DNA of 64,000 nt from Parafrigoribacterium_A soli (lineage in GTDB: Bacteria; Actinomycetota; Actinomycetes; Actinomycetales; Microbacteriaceae), in NCBI RefSeq assembly GCF_040227235.1, contig NZ_JBELNZ010000003.1, forward strand, positions 62,001 through 126,000. Direction: 5' to 3'. Below the pieces are notes generated by a model. The model made no database searches, was not told the DNA's origin, and saw only the letters and a list, made by a program, of their open reading frames with translations. Position 1 is the stretch's first letter, and each line of letters starts with the position of its first letter. This document shows positions 34,557 through 42,134 of the stretch, piece by piece. Both the position numbers and the translations under genes were made by a program.

Positions 34557-35153
34557 TTACTGCGGGGTGTTTTCTGCCGTGCGGAAGGGGAAGCCGAGCG
34601 CCTTGAGCAGTGCGCGACCCTCTTCGTCGTTCTTGGCCGTGGTGACGACAGTGATGTCGAAGCCGCGAACCCGGTCGATCTTGTCCTGGTCGATCTCGTG
34701 GAACATCGACTGCTCGGTGAGACCGAAGGTGTAGTTGCCGTGGCCGTCGAACTGCTTGTCGCTGAGACCGCGGAAGTCACGGATGCGCGGCAGAGCGAGC
34801 GACAGCAGTCGGTCGAGGAACTCCCAGGCCCGGTCACCGCGAAGGGTGACGTGGGCGCCGATCGGCTGGCCCTCACGCAGTTTGAACTGCGCGATGGACT
34901 TGCGAGCGGCGGTGACCTGCGGCTTCTGGCCGGTGATCGCGGTGAGATCCCTGACCGCGCCATCGATGACCTTGCCATCGCGGGCAGCCTCGCCGACACC
35001 GGTGTTGACGACGATCTTCACGAGCCCGGGCACCTGGTGCACGTTCGTGAAGCCGAAGTCCTTGGTGAGCTGCGCGGAAATCTCGCTCTTGTACTTCTGC
35101 TTGAGCCTCGGCTGGATTTTGCCAGCGGGGGCAGCAGTTGCGGTGTCAGTCAT
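34557..35153 (-). CDS. rplE: 50S ribosomal protein L5
   Basis: L5 binds 5S rRNA and contacts the P-site tRNA. The 198-residue protein has VNTGVGEAARDGK, a P-loop-like GVGEA conserved in L5, and GFDITVVTTAKNDEEGRALL near the C-terminus. It overlaps rplX by one base. The spacer to rpsH is 76 bases. Confidence 0.98.
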   Translation of the reverse strand: MTDTATAAPAGKIQPRLKQKYKSEISAQLTKDFGFTNVHQVPGLVKIVVNTGVGEAARDGKVIDGAVRDLTAITGQKPQVTAARKSIAQFKLREGQPIGAHVTLRGDRAWEFLDRLLSLALPRIRDFRGLSDKQFDGHGNYTFGLTEQSMFHEIDQDKIDRVRGFDITVVTTAKNDEEGRALLKALGFPFRTAENTPQ

Positions 35154-35716
35154 TACTCTGCGTCCTTAGCCTTGCTTGAGGTCGTTGCCTTCTTGGCCGG
35201 CGCCGACTTGGCCGTGTCGGTCTTCGCCGTGCTGGCCTTCTCGGTGCTGGCCTTGGTCGACGCTGCTGCCTTGGCCGGCTTGTCGCTCTTCGCGGCTGCA
35301 CCGGTCTCGGTCTTGCTGTCGGCCTTCGCCGCCGTCTTCGCTTCGACAGACTCAGTGCGGCGCTTCACGGGTGTGCGGCGCGAGTCCTTGAAGTAGCGCA
35401 CACGCACCGTCTTGCCGCGGTCATCCGTCTCGACCTTGAAGCCGACGCGAGCCGGCTGCTTGGTGTCGGGGTTCACGAGCTGCAGGTTCGACACATGGAT
35501 CGGGGCCTCGAGGGTCTCGATGCCACCGGTCTTCGTGCCGCGCTGCGACTGTCCGACGCGGGAGTGCTTCGTGATGAAGTTGAGTCCCTCGACGACGACG
35601 CGGTTCCGATCGACCAGCACCTCTAGCACGCGGCCCTGCTTGCCACGGTCTCCGCCGCGAGCCTGGCTGCGCCCACTGATGAGCTGGACGAGGTCGCCCT
35701 TTTTGATGTTCGCCAT
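35153..35716 (-). CDS. rplX: 50S ribosomal protein L24 with Ala/Lys-rich C-terminal extension
   Basis: L24 is an assembly initiator. The conserved part (MANIKKGDLVQLISGRSQ, KOW motif, GLNFITKHSRVG) fills about 107 residues. The last ~80 residues are a low-complexity Ala/Lys/Ser/Thr tail with TEKAST and AKSAPAKK repeats, making 187 in total against ~104 in E. coli. It is one of several tailed ribosomal proteins in this window. Confidence 0.96.
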   Translation of the reverse strand: MANIKKGDLVQLISGRSQARGGDRGKQGRVLEVLVDRNRVVVEGLNFITKHSRVGQSQRGTKTGGIETLEAPIHVSNLQLVNPDTKQPARVGFKVETDDRGKTVRVRYFKDSRRTPVKRRTESVEAKTAAKADSKTETGAAAKSDKPAKAAASTKASTEKASTAKTDTAKSAPAKKATTSSKAKDAE

Positions 35717-35718
35717 GA

Positions 35719-36087
35719 CTAAATGACCTCCGGTGCGAGCGAGATGATCTTCATGAACTTCTTGTCGCGAAGTTCACGACCGACCGGCCCGAAGATGCGG
35801 GTACCACGAGGGTCCCCGTCGGCCTTCAGGATGACCGCCGCGTTCTCGTCAAACTTGATGTAGGAGCCGTCGGGACGACGGGTCTCCTTCTTGGTGCGAA
35901 CGATGACCGCCTTGACGACGTCACCCTTCTTCACGTTGCCGCCCGGGATCGCGTCCTTGACCGTCGCGACGATGACATCGCCGAGGCCGGCGTAGCGACG
36001 GCCGGAGCCGCCGAGAACGCGAATCGTGAGCAGCACCTTGGCGCCGGTGTTGTCGGCGACCTTGAGCCTGGATTCCTGCTGGAGCAT
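35719..36087 (-). CDS. rplN: 50S ribosomal protein L14
   Basis: L14 forms an intersubunit bridge with 16S rRNA. The 122-residue protein starts MLQQESRLKVADNTGAKVLL and has GTRIFGPVGRELRDKKFMKI near the end, both nearly invariant. It lies 2 bases before rplX. Confidence 0.98.
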   Translation of the reverse strand: MLQQESRLKVADNTGAKVLLTIRVLGGSGRRYAGLGDVIVATVKDAIPGGNVKKGDVVKAVIVRTKKETRRPDGSYIKFDENAAVILKADGDPRGTRIFGPVGRELRDKKFMKIISLAPEVI

Positions 36088-36119
36088 TTAAGTGTCCTTA
36101 TTCGAAGTAAGCCAGCGGC

Positions 36120-36413
36120 CTACTTGGCCTTCTCGAGGATCTCGACCAGGCGCCAACGCTTCGAGGCGCTGAGCGGGCGGGTCTCGCTGATGAGAACGAG
36201 GTCACCGATGCCAGCCGTGTTGCCTTCGTCGTGCGCCTTCACCTTGGAGGTGCGGCGGATGACCTTGCCGTACAGCGGGTGCTTGACGCGGTCTTCGACC
36301 TCGACGACGACGGTCTTGTCCATCTTGTCGCTCGTCACGTAACCGCGACGGCTCTTGCGATGACCCTCGCGCTCGGCGGTGGTAGCCGCGGCGGCGTTCT
36401 TGGATTGCGCCAT
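36120..36413 (-). CDS. rpsQ: 30S ribosomal protein S17
   Basis: S17 is a primary 16S rRNA-binding OB-fold protein. The 97-residue protein has RGYVTSDKMDKTVVVEVED and ISETRPLSASKRWRLVEIL, the family signature, after a ~20-residue Ala-rich N-terminus. It lies 2 bases past rpmC. Confidence 0.97.
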   Translation of the reverse strand: MAQSKNAAAATTAEREGHRKSRRGYVTSDKMDKTVVVEVEDRVKHPLYGKVIRRTSKVKAHDEGNTAGIGDLVLISETRPLSASKRWRLVEILEKAK

Positions 36414-36415
36414 GA

Positions 36416-36763
36416 CTAGGCCTCCTTCGTGGTTGCTGAGCTTGTCGAAGCATCGGCGGACTCCGGAGCCGTTGCAGCGGCATCCTCGGTCTTCTTAGTC
36501 TTCGTGGTCTTCTTGGTGGCCTTCGCCTCGACCGCGACAGGGGTGGCACGGATGCCGAGCTCGCGCTCGCGGATCACCGTGTAGATGCGGGCGATGTCGC
36601 GCTTGACGGCGCGCAGTCGACCGTGGCTCTCCAACTGGCCCGTGGCGGACTGGAAGCGCAGGTTGAACAGCTCTTCCTTGGCCTTCTTCAGTTCGTCGAC
36701 GAGCCTGCCGTCTTCGAAGGTGTCGAGTTCGCTCGTGGCGAGCTCCTTGGATCCGATCGCCAT
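36416..36763 (-). CDS. rpmC: 50S ribosomal protein L29 with repeat-containing C-terminal tail
   Basis: L29 lies by the exit tunnel. The conserved ~75 residues (LKKAKEELFNLRFQSATGQL, ARIYTVIRERELG) are followed by a ~40-residue tail of Lys/Thr and then Ala/Ser/Thr. The final part (ADASTSSATTKEA) is encoded by a copy of the dispersed palindrome core (gctgagcttgtcgaagc) at 36432-36454. At 115 residues it is much longer than the ~65 of E. coli. Confidence 0.96.
   Translation of the reverse strand: MAIGSKELATSELDTFEDGRLVDELKKAKEELFNLRFQSATGQLESHGRLRAVKRDIARIYTVIRERELGIRATPVAVEAKATKKTTKTKKTEDAAATAPESADASTSSATTKEA
36432..36454. repeat. palindrome core inside rpmC
   Basis: gttgct-gagcttgtcga-agcatc: 6-base arms with one mismatch around the gagcttgtcga core seen at 19339 and elsewhere. 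It is translated in frame as the last residues of L29. Confidence 0.7.
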
Positions 36764-37182
36764 TATGCGTCGCCCTCCTCGCGCTTGATGATGCGTGCCT
36801 TGAGGGGCAGCTTGTGAATGGCACGGGTCAGCGCCTCACGAGCGATGGTCTCGTTGACGCCGGCGAGCTCGAAGAGCACGCGACCCGGCTTGACGTTGGC
36901 AACCCACCACTCGGGGGAACCCTTACCGGAACCCATGCGGGTTTCGGCCGGCTTCTTCGTGATCGGGCGGTCAGGATAGATGTTGATCCAGACCTTTCCA
37001 CCACGCTTGATGTGGCGGGTCATCGCGATACGCGCGGCCTCGATCTGGCGGTTCGTCACGTATGCCGGGGTCAGCGCCTGGATACCGAACTCGCCGAAGC
37101 TCACCGTGGTGCCACCGGTCGCCTGGCCGGTACGGCCGGGGTGGTGCTGCTTACGGTGCTTGACTCTGCGGGGAATCAACAT
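36763..37182 (-). CDS. rplP: 50S ribosomal protein L16
   Basis: L16 shapes the A-site of the 50S subunit. The 139-residue protein begins MLIPRRVKHRKQHHPGRTG and contains RIAMTRHIKRGGKVWINIYPD and MGSGKGSPEWWVANVKPG, all conserved. It overlaps rpmC by one base. Confidence 0.98.
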   Translation of the reverse strand: MLIPRRVKHRKQHHPGRTGQATGGTTVSFGEFGIQALTPAYVTNRQIEAARIAMTRHIKRGGKVWINIYPDRPITKKPAETRMGSGKGSPEWWVANVKPGRVLFELAGVNETIAREALTRAIHKLPLKARIIKREEGDA

Positions 37183-37184
37183 GA

Positions 37185-37988
37185 TTAGCCTTCTGCTCCT
37201 ACTGCTGCCGGAGCAGCCTCTGCCTTGGGCGCAGCGGAGGCCGCGGCACCGCGACGCGGGCGGTCGTTGTCACGACCCCCATCGCGGCGGTCGTCACGAC
37301 GGTCTGGCCGCTGTGACTTGGCGTTGGCCTGCTCGCGAGCAAGTTCCTTGTTGGTGATGTCGCCCTTGTAGATCCACACCTTCACGCCGATGCGGCCGAA
37401 CGTCGTACGCGCCTCGTAGAAGCCGTAGTCGATGTTGGCGCGCAGCGTGTGCAGCGGGACGCGGCCTTCGCGGTAGAACTCCGAGCGGCTCATTTCTGCG
37501 CCACCGAGTCGACCGGAGACCTGGATGCGAACACCCTTGGCACCGGCGCGCTGAGCGCCCTGCAGACCCTTGCGCATTGCGCGGCGGAACGCCACACGTG
37601 CGGAGAGCTGCTCTGCGATGCCCTGGGCGACGAGCTGAGCCTCGGCCTCGGGGTTCTTCACCTCGAGGATGTTCAGCTGGATCTGCTTGCCCGAGAGCTT
37701 CTCGAGGTCGGTGCGAATGCGCTCCGCCTCGGCGCCACGACGGCCGATCACAATGCCCGGACGGGCGGTGTGGATGTCGACGCGAACGCGGTCACGGGTG
37801 CGCTCGATCTCGATGCGCGCAACACCTGCGCGGTCGAGCGAGGTCTTGAGCAGGTTGCGGATCTTCACGTCTTCTGCGACATAGTCGCTGTAGCGCTGAC
37901 CGGCCTTGGTGCTGTCCGAGAACCAACGCGACACGTGGTCGGTGGTGATTCCCAGACGGAAACCGTAGGGGTTTACTTTCTGGCCCAT
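37185..37988 (-). CDS. rpsC: 30S ribosomal protein S3 with charged C-terminal tail
   Basis: S3 lines the mRNA entry site. The 267-residue protein starts MGQKVNPYGFRLGITTDH, with a KH domain around GRRGAEAERIRTDLEKLSGK. The last ~55 residues are an Arg/Asp then Ala/Pro-rich tail (RPDRRDDRRDGGRDND) typical of actinobacterial S3. It overlaps rplV by one base. Confidence 0.97.
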   Translation of the reverse strand: MGQKVNPYGFRLGITTDHVSRWFSDSTKAGQRYSDYVAEDVKIRNLLKTSLDRAGVARIEIERTRDRVRVDIHTARPGIVIGRRGAEAERIRTDLEKLSGKQIQLNILEVKNPEAEAQLVAQGIAEQLSARVAFRRAMRKGLQGAQRAGAKGVRIQVSGRLGGAEMSRSEFYREGRVPLHTLRANIDYGFYEARTTFGRIGVKVWIYKGDITNKELAREQANAKSQRPDRRDDRRDGGRDNDRPRRGAAASAAPKAEAAPAAVGAEG

Positions 37989-38392
37989 TACTTCTTTCCC
38001 GCCTTCCTGGCAGTGACTGCCACGTCGGCTGTGCTGGTCTCATCTGGTGTCGCCAGCACGATCGTGATGTGGCTGGTGCGCTTCAGGATCTGGAACGCGC
38101 GTCCCTGTGCGCGGGGCTGGAAACGCTTGAGCGTCGCGCCCTCGTCGACGAAAGCCGACGACACGAACAGGTCTTGCTCGTCCAGGTAGCTGTTGCTGGC
38201 ATCCGCCTTGACTCGCGCGTTGGCGATGGCCGAGGCGACCAGCTTGTATACCGGCTCGCTCGCGCCCTGCGGTGCGAACTTCAGGATGGCCAGGGCCTCC
38301 TGCGCCTGCTTGCCGCGGATCATGTTGACGACACGACGAGCTTTCGTGGGGGTCACGCGGATATGACGCACGCGTGCGATCGACTCCACCAT
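37988..38392 (-). CDS. rplV: 50S ribosomal protein L22
   Basis: L22 lines the exit tunnel. The 134-residue protein has RVTPTKARRVVNMIRGKQ and the tunnel-loop region ending RAQGRAFQILKRTSHITIVL. A short ~20-residue Ala/Lys tail follows. It lies 24 bases past rpsS. Confidence 0.97.
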   Translation of the reverse strand: MVESIARVRHIRVTPTKARRVVNMIRGKQAQEALAILKFAPQGASEPVYKLVASAIANARVKADASNSYLDEQDLFVSSAFVDEGATLKRFQPRAQGRAFQILKRTSHITIVLATPDETSTADVAVTARKAGKK

Positions 38393-38416
38393 TTCTCTCC
38401 TCCTTGCGCCCCCGCG

Positions 38417-38698
38417 TTAGCGGCGGCGACCCTTCTTGTCGTCCTTCACGTGTCCACGGAAGGTGCGGGTGGGCGCAAACTCGCCGAGCTTGTGCCCAAC
38501 CATGGTTTCGGTGATGAACACCGGAATGTGCTTGCGACCGTCGTGCACCGCGATGGTGTGTCCCAGGAAAGACGGGATGATCATCGAACGGCGCGACCAG
38601 GTCTTGATCACGTTCTTGCTGTTGGCCTCATTCGCCTTCGCCACCTTGCGAAACAGGTGGTCGTCGACGAAGGGGCCCTTCTTAAGACTGCGTGGCAT
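38417..38698 (-). CDS. rpsS: 30S ribosomal protein S19
   Basis: S19 binds the 30S head with S13. The 93-residue protein begins MPRSLKKGPFVDDHLFRKV and has GHTIAVHDGRKHIPV and LGEFAPTRTFRGH, the family signature. Confidence 0.98.
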   Translation of the reverse strand: MPRSLKKGPFVDDHLFRKVAKANEANSKNVIKTWSRRSMIIPSFLGHTIAVHDGRKHIPVFITETMVGHKLGEFAPTRTFRGHVKDDKKGRRR

Positions 38699-38710
38699 CT
38701 TCTCGAACTC

Positions 38711-39550
38711 CTACTTGCGCTTCTTGCCGGCGTTACGGCGGCGAACGATGAGCTGGTCGCTCTCTTTGTTGGCATGACGGGTGCGGCCCTCTTTCTGGCC
38801 CCACGGCGTCACCGGGTGACGTCCACCAGAGGTCTTACCCTCACCACCACCGTGCGGGTGGTCGACCGGGTTCATGACGACACCACGCACGGTCGGGCGG
38901 ACGCCCTTCCAGCGCATGCGGCCGGCCTTACCCCAGTTGATGTTCGACTGCTCGGCGTTGCCGACCTCGCCGATGGTTGCGCGGCAACGCGCATCCACGT
39001 TGCGGATCTCGCCGGACGGCAGACGAAGCTGCGCGTACGGGCCGTCCTTGGCAACGAGTCGAACTGATGCACCGGCCGAGCGTGCCATCTTGGCACCGCC
39101 GCCCGGCTTCAGTTCGATCGCGTGGATCACGGTACCGACGGGGATGTTCTTGAGCGGCAGGTTGTTGCCCGGCTTGATGTCGGCGGAAGGACCGGACTCG
39201 ACGATGTCGCCCTGCTTGAGCTTGTCTGGCGCGATGATGTAACGCTTCGTGCCATCGAGGAAGTGCAGCAGTGCGATGCGAGCCGTGCGGTTCGGGTCGT
39301 ACTCGATCTCGGCGACCTTGGCGTTCACGCCGTCCTTGTCATTGCGACGGAAGTCGATGACGCGGTACTGGCGCTTGTGGCCACCACCGATGTGACGGGT
39401 CGTGATGCGACCGGCGTTGTTGCGACCACCGGTCTTCGGCAGCGGACGCAGGAGCGACTTCTCCGGAGTCGAGCGCGTGATCTCGGCAAAGTCTGCAACC
39501 GAGGAACCGCGGCGACCAGGGGTCGTGGGCTTGTACTTACGAATAGCCAT
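38711..39550 (-). CDS. rplB: 50S ribosomal protein L2
   Basis: L2 is needed for subunit association and peptidyl transfer. The 279-residue protein has the conserved MNPVDHPHGGGEGKTSGGRH near residue 222-241, including the histidine implicated in peptidyl transferase function, and HIGGGHKRQYRVIDFRRN upstream. It lies 12 bases before rpsS. Confidence 0.98.
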   Translation of the reverse strand: MAIRKYKPTTPGRRGSSVADFAEITRSTPEKSLLRPLPKTGGRNNAGRITTRHIGGGHKRQYRVIDFRRNDKDGVNAKVAEIEYDPNRTARIALLHFLDGTKRYIIAPDKLKQGDIVESGPSADIKPGNNLPLKNIPVGTVIHAIELKPGGGAKMARSAGASVRLVAKDGPYAQLRLPSGEIRNVDARCRATIGEVGNAEQSNINWGKAGRMRWKGVRPTVRGVVMNPVDHPHGGGEGKTSGGRHPVTPWGQKEGRTRHANKESDQLIVRRRNAGKKRK

Positions 39551-39568
39551 GAGTTATCTCCCTGATCC

Positions 39569-39868
39569 CTAGCCGACAGCCGTGAAGATGTCGATGGAAC
39601 CGGACTTGAGTGTGACGATGGCGCGCTTGGTGTCCTTGCGCTTGCCGGTGCCGAACTTGGTGCGACGGGTCTTGCCCTTTTTGTTCAGGGTGTTGATCGA
39701 CGCAACCTCCACGCTGAAGATCTTCTCGATCGCCAGCTTGATCTCGGTCTTGTTCGAGCGCGGGTCCACGATGAACGTGTACTTGCCCTGATCGATCAGA
39801 CCGTAGCTCTTCTCGGAGACGACGGGCGACAGGATGACGTCGCGCGGGTCCTTGTTGGTGGCGGTCAT
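39569..39868 (-). CDS. rplW: 50S ribosomal protein L23
   Basis: L23 at the exit tunnel is the docking site for trigger factor and SRP. The 99-residue protein has DVILSPVVSEKSYGLIDQGK and NTLNKKGKTRRTKFGTGKRK, typical of L23. Its ATG overlaps the rplD stop (ATGA). Confidence 0.97.
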   Translation of the reverse strand: MTATNKDPRDVILSPVVSEKSYGLIDQGKYTFIVDPRSNKTEIKLAIEKIFSVEVASINTLNKKGKTRRTKFGTGKRKDTKRAIVTLKSGSIDIFTAVG

Positions 39869-40518
39869 GCGCTGACCTTCTCCTTCTTGTCTTCCTTCGC
39901 AGCGGTGAACGCCTCGAATGCACCCTGGGTGAAGACGATGTCGTCGCTCACGAGCACGTCGTAGGCGTTGAGCTGGTCGTACGGCAGCACGTGCACCGTC
40001 GGGATGTTGCGAACGCTCTTGTAGCTGAGCTCGTCGCTGCGCTCGAGCACCACGAGAACGTGCTTGCTCGACGCAATCGTGTTCAGCAGCGTAACGATCG
40101 CCTTGGTCGACGGCGTGTTGCCGACGGACAGCGAGTCGATGACGTGGATGCGCTCGCCACGAGCACGATCGGAGAGCGCGCCACGCAGGGCCGCCGCGAT
40201 CATCTTCTTGGGGGTGCGCTGCGCATAGTCGCGCGGGTGGGGTCCGTGGACGATGCCACCGCCGGTCATCTGAGGCGCACGGATCGAGCCCTGACGAGCG
40301 CGACCAGTTCCCTTCTGCTTGAACGGCTTGCGGCCCGCTCCCGACACCTCGCCGCGGCGGAGGGTGTTGTGCGTTCCCTGGCGAGCCGCAGCGCGCTGCG
40401 CGACGACTACCTGGTGGATGAGCGGCACGTTGGTCTGGACATCGAAGGTCTCGGCGGGCAGGTCGACAGAGCCGACCTTCTTGCCCGAGGAGTCGATGAC
40501 GTCAAGTGAGGTAGCCAT
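39865..40518 (-). CDS. rplD: 50S ribosomal protein L4
   Basis: L4 lines the tunnel and in E. coli regulates the S10 operon. The 217-residue protein has TRRGEVSGAGRKPFKQKGTG-like sequence (here LRRGEVSGAGRKPF), GRARQGSIRAPQMTGGGIVHGP and ALRGALSDRA. The stop overlaps the rplW start, and rplC ends 4 bases upstream. Confidence 0.98.
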   Translation of the reverse strand: MATSLDVIDSSGKKVGSVDLPAETFDVQTNVPLIHQVVVAQRAAARQGTHNTLRRGEVSGAGRKPFKQKGTGRARQGSIRAPQMTGGGIVHGPHPRDYAQRTPKKMIAAALRGALSDRARGERIHVIDSLSVGNTPSTKAIVTLLNTIASSKHVLVVLERSDELSYKSVRNIPTVHVLPYDQLNAYDVLVSDDIVFTQGAFEAFTAAKEDKKEKVSA

Positions 40519-40522
40519 GTAA

Positions 40523-41173
40523 CTACGCCCCCTTCACTGCGTTGCGAACGAATACGATGCGGCCGCGAGCGCCGGGAACGGCGCCCTTGACCAGGATGAT
40601 GTTCTTCTCGAGGTCGACGGCGTGAACGGTGAGGTTCATCGCGGTGACCCGCTCGCCACCCATCCGGCCCGCCATGCGCATGCCCTTGAAGACGCGGCTC
40701 GGGGTCGAAGATGCACCGATCGAGCCCGGCTTGCGGTGGTTGCGGTGCGAACCGTGGGAAGAGCTGACGCCCTTGAAGTTGTGGCGCTTCATGACACCGG
40801 CGAAGCCCTTGCCCTTGCTGGTGCCGACGACGTCGACCTTCTGGCCGACCTCGAAGATGTCAACCGCGATCTCCTGGCCGAGCGAGTACTCGGCGGCGTC
40901 TGCGGTGCGAACCTCGGTGAGGTGGCGGCGCGGCGTGACACCGGCCTTGTCGAAGTGGCCGGTGGCCGGCTTGTTCGCCTTGCGCGGGTCGATCTGGCCG
41001 TAGGCGATCTGAACGGCGCTATAGCCGTCGATCTCCGGCGTGCGAACCTGCGTCACGACGTTCGGCGTGATCTCCACGACGGTCACCGGGATCAGCTTGT
41101 TGTTGGCATCCCAGACCTGGGTCATGCCGAGCTTGGTGCCCAGGAGGCCCTTGCTCGTCTTAGTTGTAGACAT
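40523..41173 (-). CDS. rplC: 50S ribosomal protein L3
   Basis: L3 starts 50S assembly near the 3' end of 23S rRNA. The 216-residue protein has KGLLGTKLGMTQVWD at the N-terminus and FKGVSSSHGSHRNHRKPGSI and FKGMRMAGRMGGERVT, all characteristic. It lies 26 bases past rpsJ. Confidence 0.98.
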   Translation of the reverse strand: MSTTKTSKGLLGTKLGMTQVWDANNKLIPVTVVEITPNVVTQVRTPEIDGYSAVQIAYGQIDPRKANKPATGHFDKAGVTPRRHLTEVRTADAAEYSLGQEIAVDIFEVGQKVDVVGTSKGKGFAGVMKRHNFKGVSSSHGSHRNHRKPGSIGASSTPSRVFKGMRMAGRMGGERVTAMNLTVHAVDLEKNIILVKGAVPGARGRIVFVRNAVKGA

Positions 41174-41199
41174 TGGTTTTCCCTATTGGTCTATCTGCT

Positions 41200-41508
41200 C
41201 TAGAGCTTGATCTCGATGTTGACGTCGGCCGGCAGGTCGAGGCGCATGAGCGAGTCGACAGCCTTCGGCGTCGGATCGATGATGTCGATCAGTCGCTTGT
41301 GGGTGCGCTTCTCGAAGTGCTCGCGGCTGTCCTTGTACTTGTGAGGGGAGCGGATCACGGCGATCACGTTCTTCTCAGTAGGCAGCGGAACCGGGCCGAC
41401 GACCGTCGCACCCGCGCGGGTCACCGTGTCGACGATCTTGCGCGCCGAGCTGTCGATGACCTCGTGGTCATACGACTTAAGTCGAATGCGGATCTTCTGT
41501 CCCGCCAT
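41200..41508 (-). CDS. rpsJ: 30S ribosomal protein S10
   Basis: S10 (NusE) serves in the 30S head and in transcription antitermination with NusB. The 102-residue protein begins MAGQKIRIRLKSYDHEVIDS and has FEKRTHKRLIDIIDPTPKAVDSLMRL-type sequence (RTHKRLIDIIDPTPKAVD). It starts the S10-spc superoperon after a ~580-base noncoding leader. Confidence 0.98.
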   Translation of the reverse strand: MAGQKIRIRLKSYDHEVIDSSARKIVDTVTRAGATVVGPVPLPTEKNVIAVIRSPHKYKDSREHFEKRTHKRLIDIIDPTPKAVDSLMRLDLPADVNIEIKL

Positions 41509-42086
41509 GTCTGACTCTCTCTCTGTAGTACTTGGGTGTTACGTGTTCTGGCTTGGTCTGCTTGCGGCGGGCCCGAGGGCTCGCGCGCTGCGAAGCACTT
41601 CTGCTGTCGCACCACTGTTGATGTTTCAATGTGCGGCTCACACGCGATTGCTCCCGTGCTCACCTCGCCGGTGTTTATTGGACACTGGCCGACCCCCGCG
41701 CTCGGGCGTGTTGCCCGGATGAGGCACACACGTCACCGCATGATTCTCGAGGTCGATTAAGCTGTGCACCTCGAATCAGCGTCTACCACTGCTGGTTGTC
41801 GCCGTTCTCGGTACCGGTTCTGCTACCCGCGGCCTAGATCGACACCCGCTGGCATTGACTGCCCGGCGTCCACATCTATGCACTGCCTGGCAGTGATCCC
41901 GACGCAATCGCCGGGAATGTTGAACTAGACGAGTTTGCCACACTCTGACACGCGTCGCAAACCCGGGCGTGTCGCGCTCTCGGTTTCGACCGAGGGCTGG
42001 CGTTTGGCGCGAGGGCTGCAGTTCGAACGTGCGCCGTCGCGACAAGCGGCAGCCGTCGCACGAGGGTGAGGTGGGGCGCGGAACGA
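41509..42086 (-). promoter_or_regulatory. long noncoding region upstream of the S10 operon
   Basis: About 580 bases between the tuf terminator and rpsJ hold no credible gene. The S10-spc superoperon must be transcribed from here on the minus strand. A perfect palindrome cactgcc-t-ggcagtg lies at 41881-41895 next to a TANNNT-type element (CATAGATG on the minus strand). I cannot assign a -10/-35 pair with confidence. The long leader could carry an autoregulatory RNA structure. Confidence 0.5.
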
Positions 42087-42119
42087 CGAAGGGCCGCACC
42101 CGAGGGGTGCGGCCCTTCG
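42087..42119 (-). terminator. terminator after tuf
   Basis: A perfect 14-bp stem (cgaagggccgcacc / ggtgcggcccttcg) with a 5-base loop lies about 16 bases past the tuf stop codon. On the minus strand it ends the str operon and separates it from the S10 leader. Confidence 0.85.
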
Positions 42120-42134
42120 CTGGTGGAACTGGTG

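Noticed and set aside
41536..41760. 74-codon plus-strand ORF in the S10 leader
   Set aside because: No ribosome-binding site, odd composition and opposite to the direction of the superoperon.
41909..41959. TTGCGA / CAAACT pair at 17 bases as the S10 promoter
   Set aside because: The -10 matches only 3 of 6 positions, too weak to call.
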